From an uncultured Oscillospiraceae bacterium (GTDB taxonomy: Bacteria; Bacillota; Clostridia; Oscillospirales; Oscillospiraceae), in the NCBI GenBank assembly GCA_934659445.1, contig CAKUHV010000047.1:1-12027 (forward strand): DNA of 12,027 bases, read 5' to 3'. The notes beneath the pieces are model-generated. The model was not told the origin of the DNA, did no database searches, and was given only the letters and a program-made list of their open reading frames with translations. Position numbers and translations under genes: made by a program. Of the stretch, positions 1 to 6,413 are shown in pieces. The first letter of the stretch is position 1, and each line of letters starts with the position of its first letter.

Positions 1-174
1 GCGTACAGCGGCGCCCCTTCTTGCGTCCCCGGGGCCGCCGAGGATAACAAAACGGCTATCTCTTGTATAAGTAAACTGAGAAAGCCCCGCCGCTCCGCCC
101 TGGGTTTTTTACCTTTTGCACAAAAAAGGGGAGGTTTTTCGTGAGCCTTTCTGCTTCAAAGTGTTAAATTATAA
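1..174. other. Upstream region with no supportable gene
   Basis: None of the frames gives a recognisable protein start or end here. The first part is GC-rich and could be the edge of a neighbouring gene. From about 105 on, T-runs (GGGTTTTTTACC, then GGTTTTTCG) and A-runs appear, but I could not fold a convincing intrinsic terminator with a GC-rich stem in front of them. The last bases, about 158-174, are AT-rich and lie directly upstream of the -35 box of the next gene, so they may act as an UP element. This last point is inference. Confidence 0.4.
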
Positions 175-203
175 TTGACTTTCCTTTCCGGGCACCCTAT
201 AAT
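175..203 (+). promoter_or_regulatory. Sigma-70/SigA-type promoter of the gntR gene
   Basis: TTGACT (175-180) and a perfect TATAAT (198-203) are separated by 17 bp, the ideal spacing. AT-rich sequence precedes the -35 box. Transcription should start near 209-211. That leaves only about 8 bases before the ATG at 218, but about 25 before the ATG pair at 233/236. Confidence 0.85.
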
Positions 204-214
204 ATTGTACAATA
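203..214. promoter_or_regulatory. Palindrome at the gntR start point, possible autoregulatory operator
   Basis: TATTGTACAATA is a perfect 12-bp palindrome that overlaps the last base of the -10 box and the predicted transcription start. Palindromes with GT..AC half-sites are typical operators of FadR/FCD-type GntR regulators, and the gene directly downstream encodes one. A protein bound here would block initiation, so autorepression is the natural reading. Binding itself is inferred. Confidence 0.5.
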
Positions 215-235
215 CATATGACGGGCAGGGATATG

Positions 236-922
236 ATGGAAGAGAATAAGATCGGCGGGATCCAGCCCGTGGGCCGCCAGCCCCTCAACCAGAAGGTTTA
301 TGAGAGCTTGAAAATGTCCATCCTCAACGGCTCTATCGAGCCCGGGGCCAAGCTGAGCGAAAATCAGGTGGCCGCCCGGATGAACACCAGCACCACCCCG
401 GTGCGGGAGGCATTCCGCCTTTTGGCCGCGGAGGGACTGGTCAGGATCAGCCCCTGGAAGGGGGCGGTGGTGCAGGACTACACCCCCGACGAGATCCTGG
501 AGGTGTTCCAGTGCCGCCAGGTCATCGAGACGCTGGCGCTGGACCTTACCATCACCCGGCTGGAGCAGATGCCCGACCGGGAGGCCGCCATCCGGAAGGT
601 GGACGAGGAGCTGGCCCTCTCCCAGAAGGAGGAGGCCCTGACCACCTTCGTCACCCTGAATTCGGACATCCACAACTTCTGGATCAGGGGGGCCGGGAAC
701 CAGCGGCTGGTGGTGCTGATGGACAGCCTGAACGACGTGCTGCTCCGGGACCGGAACGTCTCCGCCATGGACAGCGTGCGCAAGGGGGAGATCGTGCAGG
801 AACACCGGGAGATCCTGTCGGCGATCAAGGCACTGGACCGGGAGCGGGCGAGAGAGGCACTGACCCGCCACATCCGCAACGGATATGAATACAGCCTCAA
901 GGTGAGGGGCAAGGGGCTTTAA
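236..922 (+). CDS. GntR family transcriptional regulator, FadR/FCD subfamily
   Basis: This is a one-component DNA-binding regulator of 228 residues from ATG 236, a normal length for the subfamily. Residues about 15-80 form the GntR winged helix, with the hallmark string LSE..VA..M.TS.TPVREAFRLLA.EGLV followed by the wing (G..V). The C-terminal two thirds match the all-helical FCD ligand domain, with the expected histidines at H146, H190 and H212. The metal-ligand Asp normally four residues before the first His is Asn142 here, while an Asp sits at 144, so metal binding may be altered. The frame also opens at ATG 218 and ATG 233. I prefer 236 because GGGCAGGG (223-230) gives a ribosome site, whereas 218 has none and would leave a leader of about 8 bases. 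FCD regulators usually sense small carboxylates or amino acids. Its position suggests it controls the peptide operon downstream, which is inference. Confidence 0.9.
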   Translation: MEENKIGGIQPVGRQPLNQKVYESLKMSILNGSIEPGAKLSENQVAARMNTSTTPVREAFRLLAAEGLVRISPWKGAVVQDYTPDEILEVFQCRQVIETLALDLTITRLEQMPDREAAIRKVDEELALSQKEEALTTFVTLNSDIHNFWIRGAGNQRLVVLMDSLNDVLLRDRNVSAMDSVRKGEIVQEHREILSAIKALDRERAREALTRHIRNGYEYSLKVRGKGL

Positions 923-932
923 TGGGCGGAAA

Positions 933-952
933 AATTCTATAGAATACAGAAT
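933..952. promoter_or_regulatory. Operator-like repeat, copy 1
   Basis: AATTCTATAGAATACAGAAT begins ten bases after the gntR stop codon. It recurs with a single change at 1015-1034. Bases 934-952 form a dyad of type ATTCTRTAnnnTAYAGAAT, and the inner ATTCTATAGAAT (934-945) is itself a perfect 12-bp palindrome. This arrangement suits a homodimeric GntR-type regulator. I see no good -35/-10 pair at this copy, so it may be an auxiliary site. Confidence 0.5.
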
Positions 953-1014
953 GCGGCGCGCCCATCCCCAGCCTGCGGCTCTCTCCCCCGGAAAGGGGGA
1001 AGGCCTTTGGTCAG

Positions 1015-1034
1015 AATTCTATAGAGTACAGAAT
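1015..1034. promoter_or_regulatory. Operator-like repeat, copy 2
   Basis: AATTCTATAGAGTACAGAAT matches copy 1 in 19 of 20 bases, 82 bp downstream, which is close to eight helical turns. The outer dyad ATTCT..TA...TA..AGAAT is intact. The single difference falls in the inner palindrome, so the outer dyad is the better candidate for what is conserved. The copy lies about 60 bp before the first gene of the peptide operon, where its promoter should be. A weak -35-like TTGGTC (1007-1012) and -10-like CAGAAT (1029-1034), 16 bp apart, would overlap it, but I do not call them a promoter. A short C/G hairpin (984-1000) lies between the two copies. Confidence 0.5.
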
Positions 1035-1092
1035 AGAACAGAAAGCTGCGGCAAAGTGACAGCGCCGCAAATTAAAAAGGAGTGTGGTACGG

Positions 1093-2070
1093 ATGAGAAA
1101 CGTAATGATGGCAAAGGGAGCACAGGCAGTGGTGTGCCGCTGTGCTAACGTGAAGGCGGGGGAGCAGGTGCTGATCGTGTCGGAGCCCTCCAAGATGAGC
1201 ATCGCGGAGTGCGTGGCGGAGGCGGTGTGCGCCGTGGGGGCGGAGCCCTCCATCGTCTCCATGGTGCCCAGAGAGCGGGACAGCCAGGAGCCCCCGCGCC
1301 CCATCGCCGAGGCGATGAAGGCCGCCGATGTATTCCTGTGCGTGGTGGGCAGATCCATCACCCACACCCACGCGGTGAAGGACGCCACCGCCGCCGGCGC
1401 CCGGGGGCTGGTGCTGACCCAGTTCTCCGAGGACATGATGGTGCGGGGGGGCATCGAGGCGGACTTCCCCGCCATCGCCCCCACCTGCAAGAAGATGGCC
1501 CAGGCTCTGGCGGGCTCCCGGCAGATCCGTCTGACCACCACCATGGGGACGGATCTGACCTACAGCGCCGAGGGCAGACGGGGCAACGCCCTGTACGGCG
1601 TGGTGGAGAAGGGCCAGTTCTCCACCATCCCCACCATCGAGGCCAACGTCTCCCCCCTTGAGGGCACGGCCAACGGGACCATCGTGGCCAACGCCAGCGT
1701 CCCCTATATCGGCATCGGGGTGCTGGAGGAGCCGGTGGTGTGCAAGGTGGAGAACGGCATGATCATCTCCATGGAGGGCGGCCGCCAGGCCATGGCCCTG
1801 AAGAAGGATCTGGACTCCAAGAACGACCCCAACGTCTACAATGTGGCGGAGATGGGGGTGGGCCTCAACCCCAAGTGCCGGTTCTGCGGCTTTATGCTGG
1901 AGGATGAGGGGGTCCTCGGTTCGGTGCACATCGGCATCGGGACCAGCATCACCCTGGGCGGGACGGTGAAGGCGGCCTGCCACTACGACCTTATTATGAC
2001 CGGTGCGACCATCGTCGCCGATGGCAGGACCCTGCTGAAGGACGGCGTGGTCTGCGAGGAAAATCTGTAA
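1093..2070 (+). CDS. Short M29 / NicX-like metallo-aminopeptidase family protein
   Basis: The 325-residue product probably acts in the cytoplasm, as it has no signal peptide. Its C-terminal half carries the metal-site pattern of the M29 aminopeptidase (AmpS/PepS) and NicX superfamily: Glu253 in NVAEMGVG, Glu272 in DEG, His279 in GSVHIGIG, then His297 and Asp299 in CHYD. Classical M29 aminopeptidases have about 400-415 residues, so this is a short form, nearer in size to the NicX-like branch, which includes an iron dioxygenase of pyridine breakdown. The peptide-uptake context favours a peptidase, but catalysis is not proven. I chose ATG 1093 because AAAGGAG (1076-1082) lies 10 bases upstream, while the in-frame GTG at 1084 would leave one base. 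It is the first gene of the operon, 35 bp before the M17 gene. Confidence 0.8.
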   Translation: MRNVMMAKGAQAVVCRCANVKAGEQVLIVSEPSKMSIAECVAEAVCAVGAEPSIVSMVPRERDSQEPPRPIAEAMKAADVFLCVVGRSITHTHAVKDATAAGARGLVLTQFSEDMMVRGGIEADFPAIAPTCKKMAQALAGSRQIRLTTTMGTDLTYSAEGRRGNALYGVVEKGQFSTIPTIEANVSPLEGTANGTIVANASVPYIGIGVLEEPVVCKVENGMIISMEGGRQAMALKKDLDSKNDPNVYNVAEMGVGLNPKCRFCGFMLEDEGVLGSVHIGIGTSITLGGTVKAACHYDLIMTGATIVADGRTLLKDGVVCEENL

Positions 2071-2084
2071 GCGGGCGGACCCGC
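2071..2084 (+). other. Small intercistronic hairpin
   Basis: GCGGG-CGGA-CCCGC folds into a 5-bp all-GC stem with a 4-base loop. It starts on the base after the stop codon of the M29-like gene and ends just before the AAAGGAGG ribosome site (2089-2096) of the next gene. No T-run follows, so it is not an intrinsic terminator. It could stabilise the message or tune initiation. It may also be chance in GC-rich DNA. Confidence 0.35.
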
Positions 2085-2105
2085 TGAGAAAGGAGGCCCG
2101 GGAGC

Positions 2106-3554
2106 ATGGAAGTGACACTTTGCGGCCCCTCCGCCCGGCCGGCGGCCAAGGTCCTGTTCTGCGGGGAGCGCCCCTTCCCGCAGAAGTATGCGGAGAAGAT
2201 CGAGACGGTGATCGCCGCCGGGAGGTTCTCCCCCCAGAGGGAGGAGATCAAGGTGACGGAGACGGCGGAGGAGCTTCTGTTCCTGGCGGGAAAGCCGGAG
2301 GGGACAGATGTCCGGCGCTTCATGCGTCTGGTAGGCAAGGCGGTGCGCGCGGCAGGGAAGGAGAAGGTCAGAGAGCTGGAGCTCGACCTGACCTCCTATG
2401 GCGGCCCCCTCCCCCTGCCCCAGGCGGTGAGAGCCGCCGCAGCCGCTGCCCTGGAGGCGGCCTATGAATTCCGCACCTACAAGCCCCGGGCGGAGAGAAT
2501 GGGCCCGGAGCGGGTGCTTCTGACGGCGGACAGGCCGGAGGACCCCTCCCTTGCGGCCGCCCTCCGGGAGGGGGTGCTGCTGGGAGAGGCGGTGCTGGCG
2601 GCCCGGGAGGTGACCAACCGTACCTCGCGGGACCTGACGCCTCAGGCCCTGACCGAATGGGTGGTACGGCGCGCCGCCGGAGGGCCCTATGAGGCAGAGG
2701 TGCTGGACAGGGCCGCTTTGGAGGCGGCCGGGGCGGAGGCCCTTTTGAGCGTGGCGCGGGGGGCGCAGAACCCGCCGGCCATGGTGATCCTGCGCTACCG
2801 GGGCGACCCGGACCGGCCGGAGAGGATCACCGCCCTGCTGGGGAAGGGGATCACCTTTGACAGCGGCGGGCTGCCCACCAAGTCCAAAAACGGGATGCTC
2901 ACCATGCACCACGACATGGGGGGCGCCGCTGCTGCTGCGGCGGCCCTGGACGCGGCGGCCCGGATGGGCCTCCCCCTGAACCTGACGGCCATCCTGCCCA
3001 TCTGCGAGAACATGCCCTCCCCGGTGAGCTACCGCCCCGGCGACGTGATCGGAACCATGGACGGCAAGACGGTGCTCATCAAAAGCACCGACGCGGAGGG
3101 GCGGCTGGTGCTGGCCGACGCCATGACCTACGCCATCCGCCGCGAGGGGGCCCGGCGCCTTGTGGACATCGCCACCCTCACCGGCGGCGCGGTCTCCGCC
3201 TACGGCCCCCTGATCAACGCGGTGGCGGTGACGGACGAGCTTCTGCGCGGGGCGGTCTTCCGGGCCTCCGGGGCCAGCGGAGAGCTGGTCTGGGAGATGC
3301 CCATGCCGGAGGAGTATAAGAGCTATCTGAAGGCGGAGCACGCGGATCTGGCCAACTCCTCCAACGGGGCGGGCTCCTCCATGATCAACGCGGCCCTCTT
3401 CCTGAAGGAGTTCACCGACGGGCTGCCGTGGCTACACATCGACTGCGCCGGAACGGCGTGGAGCACCAAGACGGAGGGCTGTCTCTCCTATGGGGCCACC
3501 GGAGCGGGGACCCTCCTGCTGTATGAGCTGGCCAGGGTGCTCTCAGAGGAATAA
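2106..3554 (+). CDS. Leucyl aminopeptidase, M17 family (first copy)
   Basis: This cytoplasmic di-metal aminopeptidase removes N-terminal residues from peptides, and the family normally works as a hexamer. Length is 482 residues, typical of PepA-like enzymes. The variable N-domain covers about 1-150 and the catalytic domain about 155-482. All key residues can be placed: metal ligands Lys247 and Asp252 (GKGITFDSGG), Asp270 (MHHDMGG), Asp329 and Glu331 (STDAEGRL), with catalytic Lys259 and Arg333. A slight oddity is MHHDM where most members have MK.DM. The C-terminal HIDCAGTAW motif is also present. ATG 2106 has AAAGGAGG 9 bases upstream. With the importer downstream, its likely role is degrading imported peptides. 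It shares RYRGDPDRP and overall length with the second M17 gene at 9952 but is clearly diverged from it. Confidence 0.92.
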   Translation: MEVTLCGPSARPAAKVLFCGERPFPQKYAEKIETVIAAGRFSPQREEIKVTETAEELLFLAGKPEGTDVRRFMRLVGKAVRAAGKEKVRELELDLTSYGGPLPLPQAVRAAAAAALEAAYEFRTYKPRAERMGPERVLLTADRPEDPSLAAALREGVLLGEAVLAAREVTNRTSRDLTPQALTEWVVRRAAGGPYEAEVLDRAALEAAGAEALLSVARGAQNPPAMVILRYRGDPDRPERITALLGKGITFDSGGLPTKSKNGMLTMHHDMGGAAAAAAALDAAARMGLPLNLTAILPICENMPSPVSYRPGDVIGTMDGKTVLIKSTDAEGRLVLADAMTYAIRREGARRLVDIATLTGGAVSAYGPLINAVAVTDELLRGAVFRASGASGELVWEMPMPEEYKSYLKAEHADLANSSNGAGSSMINAALFLKEFTDGLPWLHIDCAGTAWSTKTEGCLSYGATGAGTLLLYELARVLSEE

Positions 3555-3570
3555 CACAGACAGAACGGTA

Positions 3571-3609
3571 CGGCCCGCGGCCCCCGCAGGAGGGGACGCC
3601 CCCGGGCCG
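3571..3609 (+). other. GC-rich hairpin before the binding-protein gene
   Basis: CGGCCCG (3571-3577) pairs perfectly with CGGGCCG (3603-3609), and a further CCCC/GGGG stem can form inside. It lies in the longest internal gap of the operon (91 bp), 23 bases before the ribosome site of the substrate-binding protein. GGAAATCACAACC follows, with no T-run, so a terminator is unlikely. Binding-protein messages are often made more abundant than those of their permeases through stable hairpins or processing. That role here is inference. Confidence 0.45.
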
Positions 3610-3645
3610 GGAAATCACAACCATTCAGAACAAGGAGGAATCAGC

Positions 3646-5424
3646 ATGAAAAAGGCATTATCACTTCTCTTAGTGGCGGCTCTGAGCATCTCCGTGCTTG
3701 CGGGATGCGGGAAGAAGAACCCCCAGCCGCCGGCAGGGGGAGGCTCCCAGAGCACCTCCGCCGGCGGGAGCCAGACCAGGGCGGGCGGCACGCTGAACCT
3801 GGTCTTCTCCGAGGACATCGACACCCTGAACCCTCACATGGAGAGAAGCTCCACCGACTCCGAGATCATCTGGTCCGTGGGCGGCGTTCTCTACCGCATC
3901 ATGCCCGGCGACGGCACCCCCTACAAGATCGTGCCGGAGTACGCGGAGAGCGCCCCCGAGATGATGGACACCGAGGGGAAGGTCTGGAAGATCAAGGTGC
4001 GGGACGACGCGAAATACGCCGACGGCTCCCCCATGACCGCCGAGGACTTTGTCTACTCCATCAAGATGTACTACGACCCGCTGCTGCTGAACGCCCCGGG
4101 CACCACCCTGGACGAGTCGGGCATCTACATCGTCAAGGCCACCGAGTACATGACCCAGGCCGCCAAGGGCAACACAGTGGCCTGGGAGGAGGTGGGCGTC
4201 AAGCTGCTGGAGGGCAACGCCCTGGAGCTCACCCTGGAGAAGCCCGCCAACGCCTCTCAGGTGGAGCTGGCCTTCTCCTCCTGCGTCATGGTCCCCGTCA
4301 AGCGGGAGCTGTATGAGGCGGGCATGAGCGCGGACAAGTCTGAGACGAACTACGGCTCCTCCTGGGACAAGTTCGCCTCCTCCGGCCCCTTTATGATCAC
4401 CGGCTGGACCAAGGACGCCGAGATCCGGATGGAGAGAAACCCCAACTACCCCCTGGCTGACACCATCTCGCTGGACGCCATGGTCTATAAGATCGTCCCC
4501 GAGTCCGGGACCAGACTGCAGCTGTTTGAGGCCGGCCAGATCGACATGGTGGGCCTGAGTGAGGCCGACCTGGAGAAGTACGGCGAGGATCCCCGCATCA
4601 TCGAGGTGCCGGGCGGCGCCGTTGTGTGCATCGGTCTGGACATCATCAACGAGAAGAACCCCATCCTGCAGAACCAGAAGTTCCGCCAGGCGCTGTTCTT
4701 CGGCACCAACCGGGCCGAGGCGGCCAAGCTGGGCAACAACATCCCCTCCGACTTCTACATCACCGCGCCCTACATCATCGACATCAACACCGGCCTGTCC
4801 TTCCGCGACACCCCCGAGGCCAAGAGCTATATCGACGAGAAGAACTACAGCTACGCCCCCGACAAGGCGAAGCAGCTGCTGGACGAGGCCCTTCAGGAGG
4901 CCGGTCAGACCGGCGCCAGCATCGAACTGCTCTATCAGGACTCCAGCGAGTCCCGCAAGAAGATCTGCGAGTATCTGCAGGCCTCCTGGCAGCAGCTCTT
5001 CGGGGCCGATAAGCTGACGGTGAAGCTTCAGGCCGTGCCCAGCCAGCAGCTGTCCCAGCGCTACCGCAGCCATGTGGACGACCCCAACGCCTTTGAGGGC
5101 GGCGTCATCGCCTCCACCTACAACTTCCTTGACCCCGCCAGCGCCCTGATGGAGTGGAACAAGAACGCCACCCGCAAGAAGATCCCTTACTACGACGACG
5201 AGTTCACCGCGGTCTATGACGAGGCGGTGGCCCTGCCCATGGATGACGTGGCCGGCCGCACCAGAAAGATCGCCGAGGCCGAGGCCATCATGCTTGACGA
5301 CGTCCCCTTTGTGCCGGTGGTCCAAACCGTGCAGAAGGTCCTGATCTCCGAGCGTGTCACCCTCCCCTACAAGACCTACAACAGCGTGCTGCGCTATGCC
5401 TGGCAGTGGGCTAAGGTGCAGTAA
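3646..5424 (+). CDS. Oligopeptide ABC transporter substrate-binding lipoprotein (SBP_bac_5 / OppA-like)
   Basis: This extracellular receptor captures peptides and delivers them to the permease. The 592-residue precursor starts with a lipoprotein signal (MKK, hydrophobic core, lipobox LAGC with Cys21), then a flexible Gly/Ser/Pro/Gln linker at about 22-48. The mature domain shows cluster C solute-binding features: TLNLVFSEDIDTLNPHM near its start, WKIKVRDDAKYADGSPMTAEDFVYSI, SSGPFMITGW, and RNPNYPLAD. Length is usual for OppA-type proteins. ATG 3646 has AAGGAGGA 6 bases upstream. The frame is open further upstream, back into the preceding gene, but a longer start would bury the signal peptide. 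Family alone cannot tell peptides from other cluster C ligands such as nickel or glycosides. The flanking aminopeptidases argue for peptides. Confidence 0.92.
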   Translation: MKKALSLLLVAALSISVLAGCGKKNPQPPAGGGSQSTSAGGSQTRAGGTLNLVFSEDIDTLNPHMERSSTDSEIIWSVGGVLYRIMPGDGTPYKIVPEYAESAPEMMDTEGKVWKIKVRDDAKYADGSPMTAEDFVYSIKMYYDPLLLNAPGTTLDESGIYIVKATEYMTQAAKGNTVAWEEVGVKLLEGNALELTLEKPANASQVELAFSSCVMVPVKRELYEAGMSADKSETNYGSSWDKFASSGPFMITGWTKDAEIRMERNPNYPLADTISLDAMVYKIVPESGTRLQLFEAGQIDMVGLSEADLEKYGEDPRIIEVPGGAVVCIGLDIINEKNPILQNQKFRQALFFGTNRAEAAKLGNNIPSDFYITAPYIIDINTGLSFRDTPEAKSYIDEKNYSYAPDKAKQLLDEALQEAGQTGASIELLYQDSSESRKKICEYLQASWQQLFGADKLTVKLQAVPSQQLSQRYRSHVDDPNAFEGGVIASTYNFLDPASALMEWNKNATRKKIPYYDDEFTAVYDEAVALPMDDVAGRTRKIAEAEAIMLDDVPFVPVVQTVQKVLISERVTLPYKTYNSVLRYAWQWAKVQ

Positions 5425-5456
5425 GATCTCTAACCAAAACGCAAAGGAGGGTCCGC

Positions 5457-6413
5457 ATGGCTAAATACATCGGGCAGCGCATCGTGGCAATGCTGATCAC
5501 ATTGTTCATCGTCCTGTCGGTGGCGTTTCTGGTCATTCGGCTCATGCCGGGTTCCATTTACGACAACAACGAGATGTTGTCCGCCGAGATGGTCAAGATC
5601 CTGGAGGACAAGTACCATCTCAATGACCCCATCATTGTACAGTACGGCTATTTTCTAAGGGATATCGTGTTCTACGGCGACTGGGGCACCTCCGTCGCGG
5701 TGCAGCCGAGAGTTCCGGTGTGGGAGGTGCTCGCCTCCAAGATCCCGGTGACCCTGCAGCTGAACTTTATCTCACTGATCGTCGCTATGCCCATCGGCAT
5801 CATCGCGGGGATCTTCTCCGCGATCTATAAGAACACAAAGGTGGACTATGTCATCTCCTTCTTTGTGGTGGTCTTTATCTCGGTGCCGTCCTTCATCTTC
5901 GCGACGGTCCTGCAATATTTCCTCGCCTATAAGTTCGGCTGGTTCCCCATCATCTACAACGCAACCGCGGTGGGGAAGGTGAAGTATCTCTCCATGGTGC
6001 TGCCCATCACCGCCCTGTCCTTCTCCCCCATCGCCCGTGTGGCACGCTATCTGCGGGGCGAGCTGATCGAAAACCTCAGCTCCGAGTACATGCTGCTGGC
6101 GAGGACCAAGGGCCTCAACCAGTTCCAGGCTACGGTGCGCCACTCGATGCGGAACTCCTTTGTCCCGCTGGCCAACATCATCATCCCCATGTTCACGAAC
6201 ATCCTGACCGGTTCACTGGTGGTGGAGCAGATATTCTCGGTGGCCGGCGTGGGCGGACTGATGGTCACATCCATCAACTCCAGCGACCACACGCTGACCA
6301 TCGCGATCCTGATCTTCTACTCCATGATCTCCCTTGTGACCATCCTGATCGTGGACCTTTCCTACGGTCTGATCGACCCCAGAGTGCGGATTGGAGGTGG
6401 CAAACATGAATAA
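5457..6413 (+). CDS. Oligopeptide ABC transporter permease, OppB/DppB-like
   Basis: This inner-membrane subunit forms half of the translocation path. Length (318 residues) and plan match OppB/DppB. It has the N-terminal MAKYIGQRIVAMLITLFIVLSVAFLVIRLMPG-type segment (first helix about 8-29), a loop with GDWGTS, then five further helices between about 100 and 308. The cytoplasmic EAA loop that docks the ATPase lies at about 200-235, around ELIENLSSEYMLLARTKGL. The C-terminus carries the family signature DPRVR. AAAGGAGGG (5443-5451) precedes ATG 5457 by 5 bases. Its last 8 bases overlap the next permease gene. Base usage is slightly less GC-rich than in the neighbours, as expected for a membrane protein. 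Confidence 0.93.
   Translation: MAKYIGQRIVAMLITLFIVLSVAFLVIRLMPGSIYDNNEMLSAEMVKILEDKYHLNDPIIVQYGYFLRDIVFYGDWGTSVAVQPRVPVWEVLASKIPVTLQLNFISLIVAMPIGIIAGIFSAIYKNTKVDYVISFFVVVFISVPSFIFATVLQYFLAYKFGWFPIIYNATAVGKVKYLSMVLPITALSFSPIARVARYLRGELIENLSSEYMLLARTKGLNQFQATVRHSMRNSFVPLANIIIPMFTNILTGSLVVEQIFSVAGVGGLMVTSINSSDHTLTIAILIFYSMISLVTILIVDLSYGLIDPRVRIGGGKHE

Noticed and set aside
984..1000. Hairpin TCCCCC-GGAAA-GGGGGA as a gntR terminator
   Set aside because: The stem is only 6 bp and is followed by AGGCCTTTGG, not a T-run. Read-through from gntR into the operon therefore remains possible.
951..1148. A 65-codon + strand frame in the gntR-operon gap
   Set aside because: It starts inside operator repeat 1, has no ribosome site, overlaps the start of the M29-like gene in another frame and shows no motif.
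1072..2118. A 348-codon - strand frame opposite the M29-like gene, and a longer one at 1983-3341 opposite the first M17 gene
   Set aside because: Same reason: no ribosome site or motif, His/Gly-rich translation, and full overlap with well-supported + strand genes.
3490..3645. Upstream extension of the binding-protein reading frame
   Set aside because: It would overlap the end of the M17 gene and bury the signal peptide. ATG 3646 has an ideal AAGGAGGA and gives a textbook lipoprotein start.
3670..5325. A 551-codon open frame on the - strand opposite the binding-protein gene
   Set aside because: Low-complexity Val/Gly/His/Leu translation with no motif. The + strand gene has a lipobox and cluster C motifs. 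It is a composition artefact.
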